Below are positions 33,861 through 42,803 of a DNA stretch of 55,006 nucleotides, one piece after another. Location of the stretch: NCBI GenBank assembly GCA_021791415.1, contig JAJYWQ010000081.1, forward strand, positions 1-55,006. The letters run 5' to 3'. The first letter of the stretch is position 1. Each line of letters begins with the position of its first letter. The position numbers were made by a program, and so were the translations under genes. Source of the DNA: a bacterium (GTDB lineage Bacteria; Chloroflexota; Dormibacteria; Aeolococcales; Bog-877). Under the pieces are notes generated by a model, which saw only the letters and a program-made list of their open reading frames with translations, was not told the DNA's origin and made no database searches.

Positions 33861-33922
33861 AATGGTGGCGGGCGGGCCGCCCCGCGGCCCCCGACCCCAA
33901 CTGACGGAGGTAACTCAACTTC

Positions 33923-35839
33923 ATGGCCAAGACCGTAGGAATCGACCTCGGCACGACCAACTCGGTGGTGGCCGTCATGGAGGGCGGCGAGCCGGTGGTC
34001 ATCCCCAACAGTGAGGGCGGCCGGACGACCCCCTCGGTGGTGGCTTTCACCAAGGACGGGGAGCGGCTGGTGGGCCAGCTGGCTCGGCGTCAGGCCGCTG
34101 TGAACCCCGAGAACACCGTCTACTCCATCAAGCGTTTCATGGGCCGCCTCTTCAACGAGGTCGAGGCCGAGCGCAAGATCGTCCCCTACCAGGTGGTGGC
34201 CGGCAAGGATGGCCGGGCCGAGGTGCAGGTGGAGGGGAAGAGCTACACCCCAGAGCAGATCTCGGCCATGGTGCTGCAGAAGCTAAAGGCTGACGCCGAG
34301 GCCTACTTGGGGGAGAAGGTCACCGACGCCGTCATCACCGTACCCGCCTACTTCAACGACGCCCAGAGGCAGGCCACCAAGAACGCCGGGCAGATAGCTG
34401 GCCTCAACGTCCTGCGGATCATCAACGAGCCGACCGCCGCCTCCCTGGCCTACGGGCTGGAGCGCAAGGAGTCGGAGAAGATCCTGGTCTTCGACCTCGG
34501 TGGTGGCACCTTCGACGTCTCCATTCTGGAGGTCGGAGAAGGGGTTTTCGAGGTCAAGTCGACCAACGGGGACACCCACCTGGGCGGTGACGACTACGAC
34601 CGGCGGATCGTCGATTGGATGGCGGAGGAGTTCCGGCGTGACCAGGGAATCGATCTCAAGGGTGACCGCCAGGCTCTGCAGCGGCTCACCGAGGCCGCCG
34701 AGAAGGCCAAGATCGAACTTTCGCAGCGACAGGAGACCCAGATCAATCTTCCCTTCATCACCGCTGACCAGAACGGTCCCAAGCACCTTGACCTCAAGCT
34801 CACGCGGGCCAAGTTCGAGCAGCTGACAGAGGACCTGACCGCGCGCTGCCGGGCCCCGTTCGAGTCCGCTCTGAAGGACGCCAACATGACGGTTTCCGAC
34901 CTGGACGAGGTGATCCTCGTCGGTGGGTCCACCCGGATGCCGGTGATCCAGGAGCTTGTCAAGCAGATGGCCGGCAAGGAGCCGCACCGCGGCGTCAACC
35001 CCGACGAGGTCGTGGCTGTGGGCGCGGCCATCCAGGCCGGGGTCCTCAAGGGCGAGGTCAAGGATGTCCTGCTTCTGGACGTGACCCCGCTCTCCCTGGG
35101 GATCATGACCGAGGGTGAGGTCAACACCCGTCTCATCGAGCGCAACACCACCATTCCCACCAGCAAGAGCCAGGTCTTCTCAACGGCCGCTGACAACCAG
35201 CCGTCGGTAGAGATTGTGGTCCTCCAGGGAGAACGCCCGCTGGCGCGGGACAACCGCACCCTGGGGCGTTTCATGCTGGATGGGATCCCTCCCGCTCCCC
35301 GAGGGCTGCCCCAGATCGAGGTCACCTTCGACATCGACGCCAACGGGATCCTCAACGTGACCGCCAAGGACCGGGGCACCGGGCGCGAGCAGAAGGTCAC
35401 CATCACCGGCTCGACCACCCTCCAGAAGGAGGAGGTCGAGCGCATGGTCAAGGAGGCCGAAGCCCACGCCGACGAGGACAAGCGGCGGGCTGAGGAGGTG
35501 GCTCTCAAGAACCGCTGTGAAACCCTCATCTACCAGGCGGAGAAGACCCTTCGCGAGCACGGCGAGAAGGTCAGCTCGGAGATCCGGGACGATGTCAACC
35601 AGAAGGTGGAGAGCCTGAAGTCCGCGGTGGCCGCCAACAACGCCGTGGACATGCAGTCGCGGGAGCAGGAGCTCACTCAGGCGCTGCAGAAGATCGGTGA
35701 GGCGATCTACTCCCAAAGCCCTTCCGGATCGGCTCCGGACGGGACAGCTCCGGCCGATGACATCCCGCCCGCGGGCGCGGCAGGAGGGGCTGGGGGCGGC
35801 GACGGCGACGTGGTGGACGCCGAGTTCAAGGAAGTTTGA
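33923..35839 (+). CDS. dnaK: Molecular chaperone DnaK (Hsp70)
   Basis: A 638-aa cytosolic Hsp70. The ATPase domain carries [61 protein letters not shown] and [14 protein letters not shown]; the linker reads [15 protein letters not shown]; the substrate domain and helical lid follow, with a Gly/Ala/Pro-rich tail ending in [12 protein letters not shown] with GGAGG about 12 nt upstream. grpE, dnaJ and hspR are not beside it, so this may be a lone or second dnaK. A hydrolase gene overlaps its stop (TTGA). Confidence 0.96.
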   Translation: MAKTVGIDLGTTNSVVAVMEGGEPVVIPNSEGGRTTPSVVAFTKDGERLVGQLARRQAAVNPENTVYSIKRFMGRLFNEVEAERKIVPYQVVAGKDGRAEVQVEGKSYTPEQISAMVLQKLKADAEAYLGEKVTDAVITVPAYFNDAQRQATKNAGQIAGLNVLRIINEPTAASLAYGLERKESEKILVFDLGGGTFDVSILEVGEGVFEVKSTNGDTHLGGDDYDRRIVDWMAEEFRRDQGIDLKGDRQALQRLTEAAEKAKIELSQRQETQINLPFITADQNGPKHLDLKLTRAKFEQLTEDLTARCRAPFESALKDANMTVSDLDEVILVGGSTRMPVIQELVKQMAGKEPHRGVNPDEVVAVGAAIQAGVLKGEVKDVLLLDVTPLSLGIMTEGEVNTRLIERNTTIPTSKSQVFSTAADNQPSVEIVVLQGERPLARDNRTLGRFMLDGIPPAPRGLPQIEVTFDIDANGILNVTAKDRGTGREQKVTITGSTTLQKEEVERMVKEAEAHADEDKRRAEEVALKNRCETLIYQAEKTLREHGEKVSSEIRDDVNQKVESLKSAVAANNAVDMQSREQELTQALQKIGEAIYSQSPSGSAPDGTAPADDIPPAGAAGGAGGGDGDVVDAEFKEV

Positions 35840-36789
35840 GCCGAGGCCTCCGGGCTGGGGCGGGGGCCGGGCTGCTGGCCCTCGCCTACGCGGGGACGGT
35901 CGCGTGGGCTCGGCGTCCCAGGCGCCCCGGCCCCAGCGAGGCCGAGGTGGAGGCGGCTATGGACCGCCAGTTCCAGGGTGCCGCGCCCAGGCACCGCTAC
36001 GTGGCGTCCGCCGGCGGCCGGACCCACCTCATCGACATCGGCGGGGGGGCGCAGACAGCTCTGGTGTTCCTCTCCGGTATGGGCGGATGCGCCGCCGGCT
36101 ACCACGCCCTCCTGCAGGAGCTTGCCGGGGATCGGCGGGTGGTTGCCGTCGACCGGTTCGGTACCGGGCTCAGCACAGGGCTTCGGGGCCCGGGGCACCC
36201 TCGGAAGTCGTGGGTCGCCCAGATCGAGGCGGTGGTGGCCTCGCTCGGTCTGGCCCCGGTGGATCTGGTCGGCCACTCGCTTGGGGGGATGGTGGCGGGC
36301 GCGCTGGCCGTGGAGCGTCCGGAGCTGATCCGCAAGGTGGTGCTCGTGAGCCCCCTTGGAGTGGCGTGCGAGCATCCCTGGACGTGGTCCCCGGCACTTC
36401 TCCCCGGCGCCCTCGACATCGCCGCGGTTTTCGCCTCCGGGCGCTTCCTAACGGGCGCGCGGGGGGGCCGGGCCGGCCAGGACCCGTGCCAGCTGGCCGC
36501 GGACCGCTGGTGGAGCGCCTCCGACCTCGACTCCGTCGCCAAGCTGATCCGGCCCCGAAGGTTCCGCGCGGAGACCCTCCTCCTGCCGGAGCTGGGCCTG
36601 CTTCAGGGCAGGGTTCTCCTCATCTGGGGAGACCAGGATCAGCAGCTGTCCCTGGAGGCGGCTCAGCGAGAGCTGCTTTCCTACCCGGCACTTCCCCTGG
36701 AGGTGCTGCCGGGCGCCGGGCACCTGGCGCCGTTTGACCATCCCACGGAGGTCGCTCAGGCCATCAGACGATGGCTGGACGCCGCCTGA
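35836..36789 (+). CDS. Alpha/beta hydrolase fold protein
   Basis: A 317-aa hydrolase with a hydrophobic N-terminal helix ([19 protein letters not shown]) that may anchor it to the membrane. The catalytic triad is visible: Ser in [11 protein letters not shown], Asp in [10 protein letters not shown] and His in [11 protein letters not shown]; the oxyanion region is FLSGMGG. Specificity unknown (esterase, lipase or C-C hydrolase). TTG start overlaps the dnaK stop. The hydrolase TGA lies in one arm of a hairpin whose other arm holds the stop of the convergent tryptophanase-like gene. Confidence 0.85.
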   Translation: MSRGLRAGAGAGLLALAYAGTVAWARRPRRPGPSEAEVEAAMDRQFQGAAPRHRYVASAGGRTHLIDIGGGAQTALVFLSGMGGCAAGYHALLQELAGDRRVVAVDRFGTGLSTGLRGPGHPRKSWVAQIEAVVASLGLAPVDLVGHSLGGMVAGALAVERPELIRKVVLVSPLGVACEHPWTWSPALLPGALDIAAVFASGRFLTGARGGRAGQDPCQLAADRWWSASDLDSVAKLIRPRRFRAETLLLPELGLLQGRVLLIWGDQDQQLSLEAAQRELLSYPALPLEVLPGAGHLAPFDHPTEVAQAIRRWLDAA

Positions 36790-36811
36790 GGTAAGCCGCC
36801 AGCCTCAGGCG
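36783..36811. terminator. Bidirectional hairpin between convergent genes
   Basis: CGCCTGAGG and CCTCAGGCG form a perfect 9-bp stem with an 11-nt loop. The hydrolase TGA (36787-36789) is in the left arm and the tryptophanase-like stop (36805-36807 on the minus strand) in the right arm. There is no U-tract, so termination is likely weak or assisted. Confidence 0.55.
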
Positions 36812-38202
36812 CGGAGCCCCGTCTTGGGTATCGGTGCGAAGCGGGCGGTGAAGTGACGGAGAGCGGGCGGCTCCTCCACGATGCGGTACCCCGGGAGCTC
36901 GCCGGCCCTTTGCGCCACCCGCTGCACCACCTCGATTACGTAGTCGATGTGGCTCTGCGTGTAGGTCCGCCGGGGGATGGCGAGCCGGACCAGGTCCATC
37001 GGGCCCGCCTGCTCCGAGCCGTCGGGCTGCCGGCCGAACATGACAGTCCCGATCTCCACACTTCGGATTCCCCCCTCCTCGTACAGCCCCACGGCCAGGG
37101 CCTGGCCCGGGTACTGGAGTGGGGGTATGTGTGCGAGCAGGGCTCGCGCGTCCAGGTAGACAGCGTGGCCGCCTATCGGCTGCACCACTGGCACTCCAGC
37201 GGCCGCCACCGCCTCCCCGAGGTAGGCGGTGGAGCGGATGCGATAGCGCAGGTAGTCGGGATCCACGGCTTCCTTGAGCCCCTGGGCTATCGCTTCCAGG
37301 TCTCGGCCGGCCAGCCCCCCGTAGGTGGGAAACCCCTCAGTGAGGATGAGCAGGTTCCGGCAACGCTCCGCCAGCCGGTCGTCGTTCATGGCCAGCCAGC
37401 CTCCGATGTTCCCGAAAGGGTCCTTCTTGGCGCTCATGGTCATGCCGTCGGCGCAACTGGCCATCTCCCGAACGATTTCGGCGATGTCCCGCTCTCGCTG
37501 GCCCTCCTCCCGCTCGTGGATGAACCAGGCGTTCTCGGCGAACCGGCAGGCGTCCAGGAAGAGCGGAACCCCGTGGCGATGGCAGATCGAACTGGCCTCT
37601 TTGAGGTTGGCCAGGGACACCGGCTGCCCTCCGCCCGAGTTGTTGGTGATGGTGACGAAGGCGACCGGCACGTCCCCTCCCCGCCGCTGGAGCAGCTCGT
37701 CCAGGGCGGCGGTGTCCATGTTGCCCTTGAAGGGGTGAAGAAGGGAGGGCTCAAGACCTTCCCGGATCACCAGGTCCACGGCCTCGGCGCCTGTGAACTC
37801 CACGTTGGCCCGGGTGGTGTCGAAGTGGGTGTTGTTGGGGATCACCTTGCCCGGTCCACCCAGGACGGAGAACAGGATCTTCTCTGCGGCCCGACCTTGG
37901 TGGGTGGGGATGACGTGCCGGAAGGGGAATAGTTCCTGCACCGCGTCCAGGAACCTGAACCAGGAGGGGGAGCCCGCATAGCTCTCGTCGCCGTGCTGGA
38001 TCGCGGCCCACTGGTCGCGTGACATCGCCCCAGTGCCGGAGTCCGTGAGGAGGTCGATCAGGACCAGTTCGGCGGGGAGGTTGAAGAGGTTGTAACCCGC
38101 GTCGGCGATCGCGCGCCGCCTCTCCTCGGGTGTGGTGAGGTGCAGCGGCTCGACCGAGTGAATGCGGAAGGGCTCGATGATGGTGTGGAAGGTGTTCTCC
38201 AT
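36805..38202 (-). CDS. Tryptophanase-like PLP-dependent beta-eliminating lyase
   Basis: A 465-aa PLP enzyme of the tryptophanase/tyrosine phenol-lyase family (beta-elimination of an aromatic amino acid to pyruvate and ammonia plus indole or phenol). Conserved parts: EPFRIHSVE, LIDLLTDSGTGAMS, GDESYAGSPSW, PTHQGRAAE (Arg104), the PLP lysine in SAKKD (Lys260), and FPTYGGLAGRDLEA. Two specificity positions favour tryptophanase: Asp128 after Phe127 (Thr124 in tyrosine phenol-lyase) and Ile384 in VEIG (Arg381, MERG, in tyrosine phenol-lyase). No tnaC leader or tryptophan permease is nearby. No clear Shine-Dalgarno before the ATG. An activity on other substrates cannot be excluded. Confidence 0.87.
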   Translation of the reverse strand: MENTFHTIIEPFRIHSVEPLHLTTPEERRRAIADAGYNLFNLPAELVLIDLLTDSGTGAMSRDQWAAIQHGDESYAGSPSWFRFLDAVQELFPFRHVIPTHQGRAAEKILFSVLGGPGKVIPNNTHFDTTRANVEFTGAEAVDLVIREGLEPSLLHPFKGNMDTAALDELLQRRGGDVPVAFVTITNNSGGGQPVSLANLKEASSICHRHGVPLFLDACRFAENAWFIHEREEGQRERDIAEIVREMASCADGMTMSAKKDPFGNIGGWLAMNDDRLAERCRNLLILTEGFPTYGGLAGRDLEAIAQGLKEAVDPDYLRYRIRSTAYLGEAVAAAGVPVVQPIGGHAVYLDARALLAHIPPLQYPGQALAVGLYEEGGIRSVEIGTVMFGRQPDGSEQAGPMDLVRLAIPRRTYTQSHIDYVIEVVQRVAQRAGELPGYRIVEEPPALRHFTARFAPIPKTGLRA

Positions 38203-38629
38203 GGGCCGATGGTACTCGCCGGAAGTTCACGGGCCGCCCATCTGGCGGGCCCTGACGACACGACGCCGGGCGGGACGCCCGAGCCTCTTCTGGCTCGGCC
38301 TGACGCAGTGGTCTCGATCTCCAGTGGCCTTCGTTCGGATGCGTGGGCACCAGCCGATGGCTGCCCGGACCACCGATTTGCGGATCCGTCTACTCCTCTG
38401 GACAGCCGGCGGTTGCGCTGTGGCAGAATGGCGGGGCGACGCGATGAGGCCCGCGTATGCCGGAGCTTCCGGCTAATGGCTTCTAGAAAGCTGTCGGCCC
38501 ACCTCACGGAGGGTTCGCGTTGCCGGATCTGCTGCAGGCCCTGCTGCTCCCGGTATTTCTCCGCACTGCGTCGGCGTGGTCGCCAGGGGGCCGCGATTCT
38601 ACGGTTCAAGCACGGGCCGAACGTCTTGC
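38203..38629. other. Noncoding stretch upstream of tryptophanase-like gene
   Basis: Open frames in both directions lack family motifs and codon bias. The divergent promoter of the tryptophanase-like gene should lie here, but I can mark no clear -35/-10 pair. Probably contains further decayed coding sequence continuous with the remnant that follows. Confidence 0.4.
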
Positions 38630-39219
38630 ATCCTGGCGGTGGCGGCGCTCATTCTCGTTTTCTTTCCCGTTGGAGTGCTCTCCGCGGTGGACGGCCCCTT
38701 CCTCATGAAACACTCCATCCCCGGTTCTCGAGCCGCGGTTCTTCTCCCCACCCATCCGCTCGGGTCAGTCACCTCCTTTCTGCTCATCCGGGCTGGGACC
38801 GCGCACATGCCCGTCGAAGCACCAGCCGGGACTGCGGAGAGCTCGATTATCTCAGGGTCTCGGCTTCGGGATTACTCAGGCCGGGACCATGCCCTCGTCA
38901 AGTGCGGAAGCCGGATGATGTCCACCATTCTCTCCTGCGTCGTCACGAAGGCGTCCGTGCTTTCGTGGGATCTGGGTAGCACCGGCAGTCTTCCGCAGAG
39001 GTGGCTCGTGCCTCCGATGGCCCGGCTGGCCAATCTGGGCCGGTGCGCCACGGCTTCCGGGTGACCCCGGTGTTCGAGAGGGGTCTGTACCCATCGGTGG
39101 CCTGTCTCGTCGGCCGAGTTGGCGCTGCCGCCAACCGGCTGCAGTCGGGCAACGTGAACACCTACTTGCTCTACGTGTTCGTCGCCATCCCCAGCGCCTT
39201 AGGAGGGGCGCTGCTGTGA
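38630..39219 (+). pseudogene. Decayed remnant of a NuoL/HyfB-type (hydrogenase-4/complex I antiporter-like) subunit
   Basis: The last about 55 codons (about 39058-39219) read TPVFERGLYPSV... ANRLQSGNVNTYLLYVFVAIPSALGGALL, the pattern of the C-terminal end of hydrogenase-4 component B/NuoL-like subunits (a conserved TPVFE-like block, RLQSG, then a final helix with YLLY). About 430 bp further upstream another frame encodes a hydrophobic helix with Pro (ILAVAALILVFFPVGVLSAV), as expected for an earlier helix of such proteins, but the frames between are interrupted by stops and shifts and no full-length gene exists. The remnant's stop overlaps the next gene's GTG (GTGA), so the MutS-like genes were once coupled to it. 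Family assignment of the upstream part is weak. Confidence 0.5.
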
Positions 39220-40802
39220 TCCCATATGCCTTTGGACCGATCGGAGGCGGTGACGAGTCGCCCCAGGACCGGTCCCGGGGCGTGAGTCTCCTCTTCGCGG
39301 GCCCGGCCCCGGAGCAGCCCGGGACCTCGGACGGCGATTGGCTGGTCGACCTGCGTCTCGATCAGCTGATCTCGCAGGTCACCAGCGGCCGAGACTCCTA
39401 TCAGCTGACGCCGCTGCTGCGCAGCCGGCTCCCAACTCCCGGAGCGGTTCGCTATCGACAGGAGGTCTGCCGTGACTTCGAGAGGTCGGAGGTGGCGGAC
39501 GCCTGGAGGACATTCGGGCACCAGCTGGCCGCGACGCGAGCACGCCTGGACCGGGCCGACAGGACGCGGCACAAGTGGGAGCGCGCGCTGTGGCATCTGG
39601 AGGCGGTCCTCCACTACGTTCAGGCGGTGGAGGGGCTGAGTGTGGCGCTCCACCCCTCGGGGTTCTCTTCGGCCGGTCTGCTGGCCGTTCAGGACTACCT
39701 GCGTGCCTATCAGGAGTCGTCCGAGTTCTCGGGCCTGGCCCGAGAGGGTCGTGGAGCCGCGGCCGAATTGGGTGCTATCCGCTACTCGGTCAAGGTCGCC
39801 GGCAACCGGGTCTCCGTGGGGCGCTTAGTGGGAGAGCCGGACCTCAGTGAGGAGGTCACTGAGGCGTTCCGGAGGTTCCAGCAGGACGCCTCAGAGGGAC
39901 GAGAGTTCGACCTCATCCGCCCCGAGTGGCTCGACCCCGTGGAGCTAAGAATCCTGGATCGCGTGGCCCGGCTGTTCCCCGAGCCCTTCACCCACCTCGA
40001 ACAGTTCTGTGCGCGGGCGCCTCAGTTCCGCCATCCGGTCATCGTCGAGCTGGACCGGGAGGCGCAGTTCTACCTGGCCTACCTGGATTTTCTCGCTCCC
40101 CTGAGGGAGGCGGGTCTGCCCACTTGCTATCCCGAGATGGTGGGCCCCGGTGCTCCGATCATGGCGGAGTCGACCTACGACCTGGTCTTGGCCCGCAAGC
40201 TGGTCGACCTGGACCAGCCGATTGTCGTCAATGACTTGGGCTTCACCGGGCCCGAGCGCATCCTGGTCGTCTCGGGCCCCAACCAGGGTGGCAAGACCAC
40301 CTTCGCGGTCACCGTGGGACAGGTTTTTCACCTGGCGGCGCTGGGCCTTCCCGTGGCGGGCGCCAGGGCCCGGATTCCCGTCTGCGACGCCGTCCTGACC
40401 CACTTTGGCCGCACCGAGGAGCTGGGGGACCTGCAGGGGCGGCTGGAGGCCGACCTCGCCGCCCTGGCCCAGATCTTTTCCCGGGCGACTGACCGGAGCA
40501 TCGTCATTTTGAACGAGACATTCGGCTCTGCCAGCCTCCAGGATGCTCGATCCCTGGGACGGAGGACCCTGGAGCGGCTGGTGGCGATCGGGGTCCGTGG
40601 TGTCTACGTCACCTTCATCGACGAGCTCGCCGAGATGGGGCCCGCCATGGTCAGCATGGTGAGCACGGTTGACCCCGAAGATCCCGCCGAGCGCACCTTC
40701 AAACTGCAGCGCAGGCCGCCCGACGGCCTCGCCTATGCACTGGCCATCGCCCACAAGTACGGGCTGACCCGCGACCAGCTCTTGGAGCGGCTGCGCGCTT
40801 GA
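39216..40802 (+). CDS. MutS-family ATPase-domain protein, subunit A
   Basis: A 528-aa protein with a MutS core (helical clamp-like middle region) and C-terminal ABC-type MutS ATPase, but no room for the N-terminal mismatch-reading domain (MutS itself is about 850 aa). Walker A is GPNQGGKT (residues 354-361, canonical GPNMGGKS); the signature-like region is AARIPVCDAVLTHFGRTEELGDLQGRLEADL; Walker B is VILNETFGS with Asn433-Glu434 instead of Asp-Glu; the switch His region shows VYVTFIDELAEMG. GTG with AGGAGG upstream. Overlaps the next, paralogous gene (TTGA), so a heterodimer is likely. The mode of DNA binding is unknown; role in repair, recombination or end processing is inferred. Confidence 0.82.
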   Translation: MIPYAFGPIGGGDESPQDRSRGVSLLFAGPAPEQPGTSDGDWLVDLRLDQLISQVTSGRDSYQLTPLLRSRLPTPGAVRYRQEVCRDFERSEVADAWRTFGHQLAATRARLDRADRTRHKWERALWHLEAVLHYVQAVEGLSVALHPSGFSSAGLLAVQDYLRAYQESSEFSGLAREGRGAAAELGAIRYSVKVAGNRVSVGRLVGEPDLSEEVTEAFRRFQQDASEGREFDLIRPEWLDPVELRILDRVARLFPEPFTHLEQFCARAPQFRHPVIVELDREAQFYLAYLDFLAPLREAGLPTCYPEMVGPGAPIMAESTYDLVLARKLVDLDQPIVVNDLGFTGPERILVVSGPNQGGKTTFAVTVGQVFHLAALGLPVAGARARIPVCDAVLTHFGRTEELGDLQGRLEADLAALAQIFSRATDRSIVILNETFGSASLQDARSLGRRTLERLVAIGVRGVYVTFIDELAEMGPAMVSMVSTVDPEDPAERTFKLQRRPPDGLAYALAIAHKYGLTRDQLLERLRA

Positions 40803-42304
40803 AGCCCCACCTTCTCTTTTCCGATCGGGACTTCAACCGCCAGGGCGACGTCCCGGGCGGGATGGAGGATCTTAGCCAGGACCTGGGCCTGGAGACCATC
40901 TGGAGCGCCATGAGTGGGGGTGACCGTTTCATCTGGGACGCGGCCCGACGGGTCACCCTGGAAAGCCTTAAGACCACGGAGGAGGTTGGCTATCGCCAGG
41001 AAGTGGCCCGGGACTTCCTGGGTCAGCCGGAGGCTCTGGAGCAGCTTTACCAGGTGGCCGTTGATGCTGTGGAGTCGGAGAGACGGATCTGGGGCCTCAG
41101 CGGGCGCCACCCGGCGGGAGCCCTGCATCACGGCGTGGAGGTGCTCTCGGTCCTCATGCCTGCCGCTCGACGCCTGCGCAACCTCGGTGAAGGCATGAGG
41201 GCAAGCTGGAGTTCCAGAGGGCTGACCGAATTTGCGAGGAGCCTCGGCCGGGAGCTGGACGATGAGTACCTTGACCGGGCTGAATCCCTGCTGAATGCCC
41301 TGCGGCTGGAGTCGGGAGCTCTCTTCAGGAGCAGCCTGGGAAGCGGCGGCGGCGGGAGCGGATACCGGCTGCTACGGCCATCGGCACGAAGGGTGCCCCT
41401 CGGCGAGCGTCTCGGAGTCCGGGAACGTTCCCAGCACTCGTTCACCGTGGACCCCCGCGATGAGACGGGGCTGAGGGCTCTGGGCAACCTCACCGACCGA
41501 GGCCTGGTCGCCGTGGCCAGCTCAGTGGCCGAGGCGGCAGACCACGTGCTGGCCTTCTTCCGCTCGCTCCGGTTTGAGCTCGGCTTCTACCTGGGCTGCC
41601 TGAATCTCCACCGGGCCCTGGCGGCCCAGCAGCTGCCTGTCTGCTGGCCCCGGCCGGCCCCGGCGCACGAACTGCGGTGGTCTGCCCTGGGGCTGTACGA
41701 CCCCACGCTGCCGTTGCGTGAGGGGACCCGGCCCGTGGGCAACGATCTGCAGGCGGACGGCTGTCCCTTGTTGGTGATCACCGGAGCAAACTCCGGAGGA
41801 AAGAGCACCTTCCTCAGAAGCCTGGCGCTGGCCCAGCTGCTGGCTCAGGCGGGCATGTTCGTTGGCGCTCGAGGGTTCGAGGCGAGCCTCGCCACCAGCA
41901 TTCACACCCACTTCGTCCGGCCCGAGGACGCCTCGATGTCCCGCGGCAGGCTGGCGGATGAGCTGGAGCGGATGAGCAGGACTGTGGACAAGGTGGGCGC
42001 GGGCGCCCTGCTGGTGATGAACGAGTCCTTCTCATCCACCAACGAGCTGGAGGGGTCGGAGATCGCTCGCCAGGTGATCACCGCGCTCCTGGAGAGCGAA
42101 GTGCGGGTGGCGATCGTGACTCACTTCTTCGAGCTGGCGGGCGGGCTCCTGGCCTCTCCTCCCCGGCCCGCGGTCTTTCTGCGCGCCGAGCGCCTTCCCG
42201 ACGGGCAGCGCACCTACCGCCTCCTGCCGGGAGCGCCGCTGGCGACCGCCTTCGGGTCCGATCTAATGGGAAGGCCGGACTCTGCCGGCGGCGCAGGTGG
42301 GTAG
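40799..42304 (+). CDS. MutS-family ATPase-domain protein, subunit B
   Basis: A 501-aa paralogue-like partner of the preceding protein. The first 40-110 residues show a similar opening pattern (LLFSDRDFN... GYRQEVARDFL versus VRYRQEVCRDFE in subunit A). Walker A is GANSGGKS (residues 329-336); the signature region is SIHTHFVRPEDASMSRGRLADELERMS; Walker B is LVMNESFSST with Asn408-Glu409; the His switch appears as AIVTHFFELA. No mismatch-recognition domain, no C-terminal Smr domain (not MutS2). TTG start overlaps the upstream stop; its own stop overlaps a winged-helix gene by 8 bp. The pair is probably an obligate complex. Confidence 0.82.
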   Translation: MKPHLLFSDRDFNRQGDVPGGMEDLSQDLGLETIWSAMSGGDRFIWDAARRVTLESLKTTEEVGYRQEVARDFLGQPEALEQLYQVAVDAVESERRIWGLSGRHPAGALHHGVEVLSVLMPAARRLRNLGEGMRASWSSRGLTEFARSLGRELDDEYLDRAESLLNALRLESGALFRSSLGSGGGGSGYRLLRPSARRVPLGERLGVRERSQHSFTVDPRDETGLRALGNLTDRGLVAVASSVAEAADHVLAFFRSLRFELGFYLGCLNLHRALAAQQLPVCWPRPAPAHELRWSALGLYDPTLPLREGTRPVGNDLQADGCPLLVITGANSGGKSTFLRSLALAQLLAQAGMFVGARGFEASLATSIHTHFVRPEDASMSRGRLADELERMSRTVDKVGAGALLVMNESFSSTNELEGSEIARQVITALLESEVRVAIVTHFFELAGGLLASPPRPAVFLRAERLPDGQRTYRLLPGAPLATAFGSDLMGRPDSAGGAGG

Positions 42305-42698
42305 GCCGAGCTTGGCCAATTCGGGTGTCCTCTTCGGGGACCTCTGGGCTGGCCGGGACCTCCGGAGTCGAGAGAGAGCTCTGGCCCGAGCCGTCCGTCT
42401 CAGGTGTCGGCTCGGTCCCACATCGGTCCGCTTGCTGTTCCTGGTGGCCGCGGCCGGGCCGGAGGGAGTCGGCGCGGTGCAGCTGGCCGCGGCCCTGGGC
42501 CTTTCCACGAGCGGCGCCAGCCGGGCCGCCGCGCCCCTGCTGCGCCGAGGACTCGTGGAGCGCAGCGCCTTCGCGGCCGACCGTCGCCTCCGGCCGCTCA
42601 TCCTGTCCGCCGAGGGAGCGCAGTTGGTGCGGGCTCTGGTCCTATCCCCACCCGACCTCCCCGCATCGAGTCCAGGGCAAGAGGCGCGCAGACCCTGA
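42297..42698 (+). CDS. MarR-like winged-helix protein
   Basis: A 133-aa small regulator-like protein. A winged helix is visible around residues 42-105: RLGPTSVRLLFLVAAAGPEGVGAVQLAAALGLSTSGASRAAAPLLRRGLVERSAFAADRRLRPLILSAEG, with the recognition helix near TSGASRAA and the wing at DRRLRPL. The N-terminal dimerisation helix is short. The tail is Pro/Ser-rich. GTG start inside the end of the MutS-like B gene (8-bp overlap), so it is translated with the pair and may autoregulate it. No ligand hint. Confidence 0.75.
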   Translation: MGRPSLANSGVLFGDLWAGRDLRSRERALARAVRLRCRLGPTSVRLLFLVAAAGPEGVGAVQLAAALGLSTSGASRAAAPLLRRGLVERSAFAADRRLRPLILSAEGAQLVRALVLSPPDLPASSPGQEARRP

Positions 42699-42803
42699 GC
42701 GCGGCGGGGGGGCGCATGGGCCAGCGATGGCACCGCTGGATTAGGGGCAGAAGCCGCCGGGTATACCTGTTCGTGGGCGATACCGTCGCCTTGGAGGTGT
42801 TGC

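Noticed and set aside
33776-33922. Search for CIRCE or HAIR heat-shock operators before dnaK
   Set aside because: Neither TTAGCACTC-N9-GAGTGCTAA nor CTTGAGT-N7-ACTCAAG-like repeats are present.
38140-38979. A 279-codon plus-strand frame across the tryptophanase upstream region
   Set aside because: It begins antisense to the tryptophanase-like gene, lacks motifs and competes with two other frames; the region is better explained as decayed sequence.
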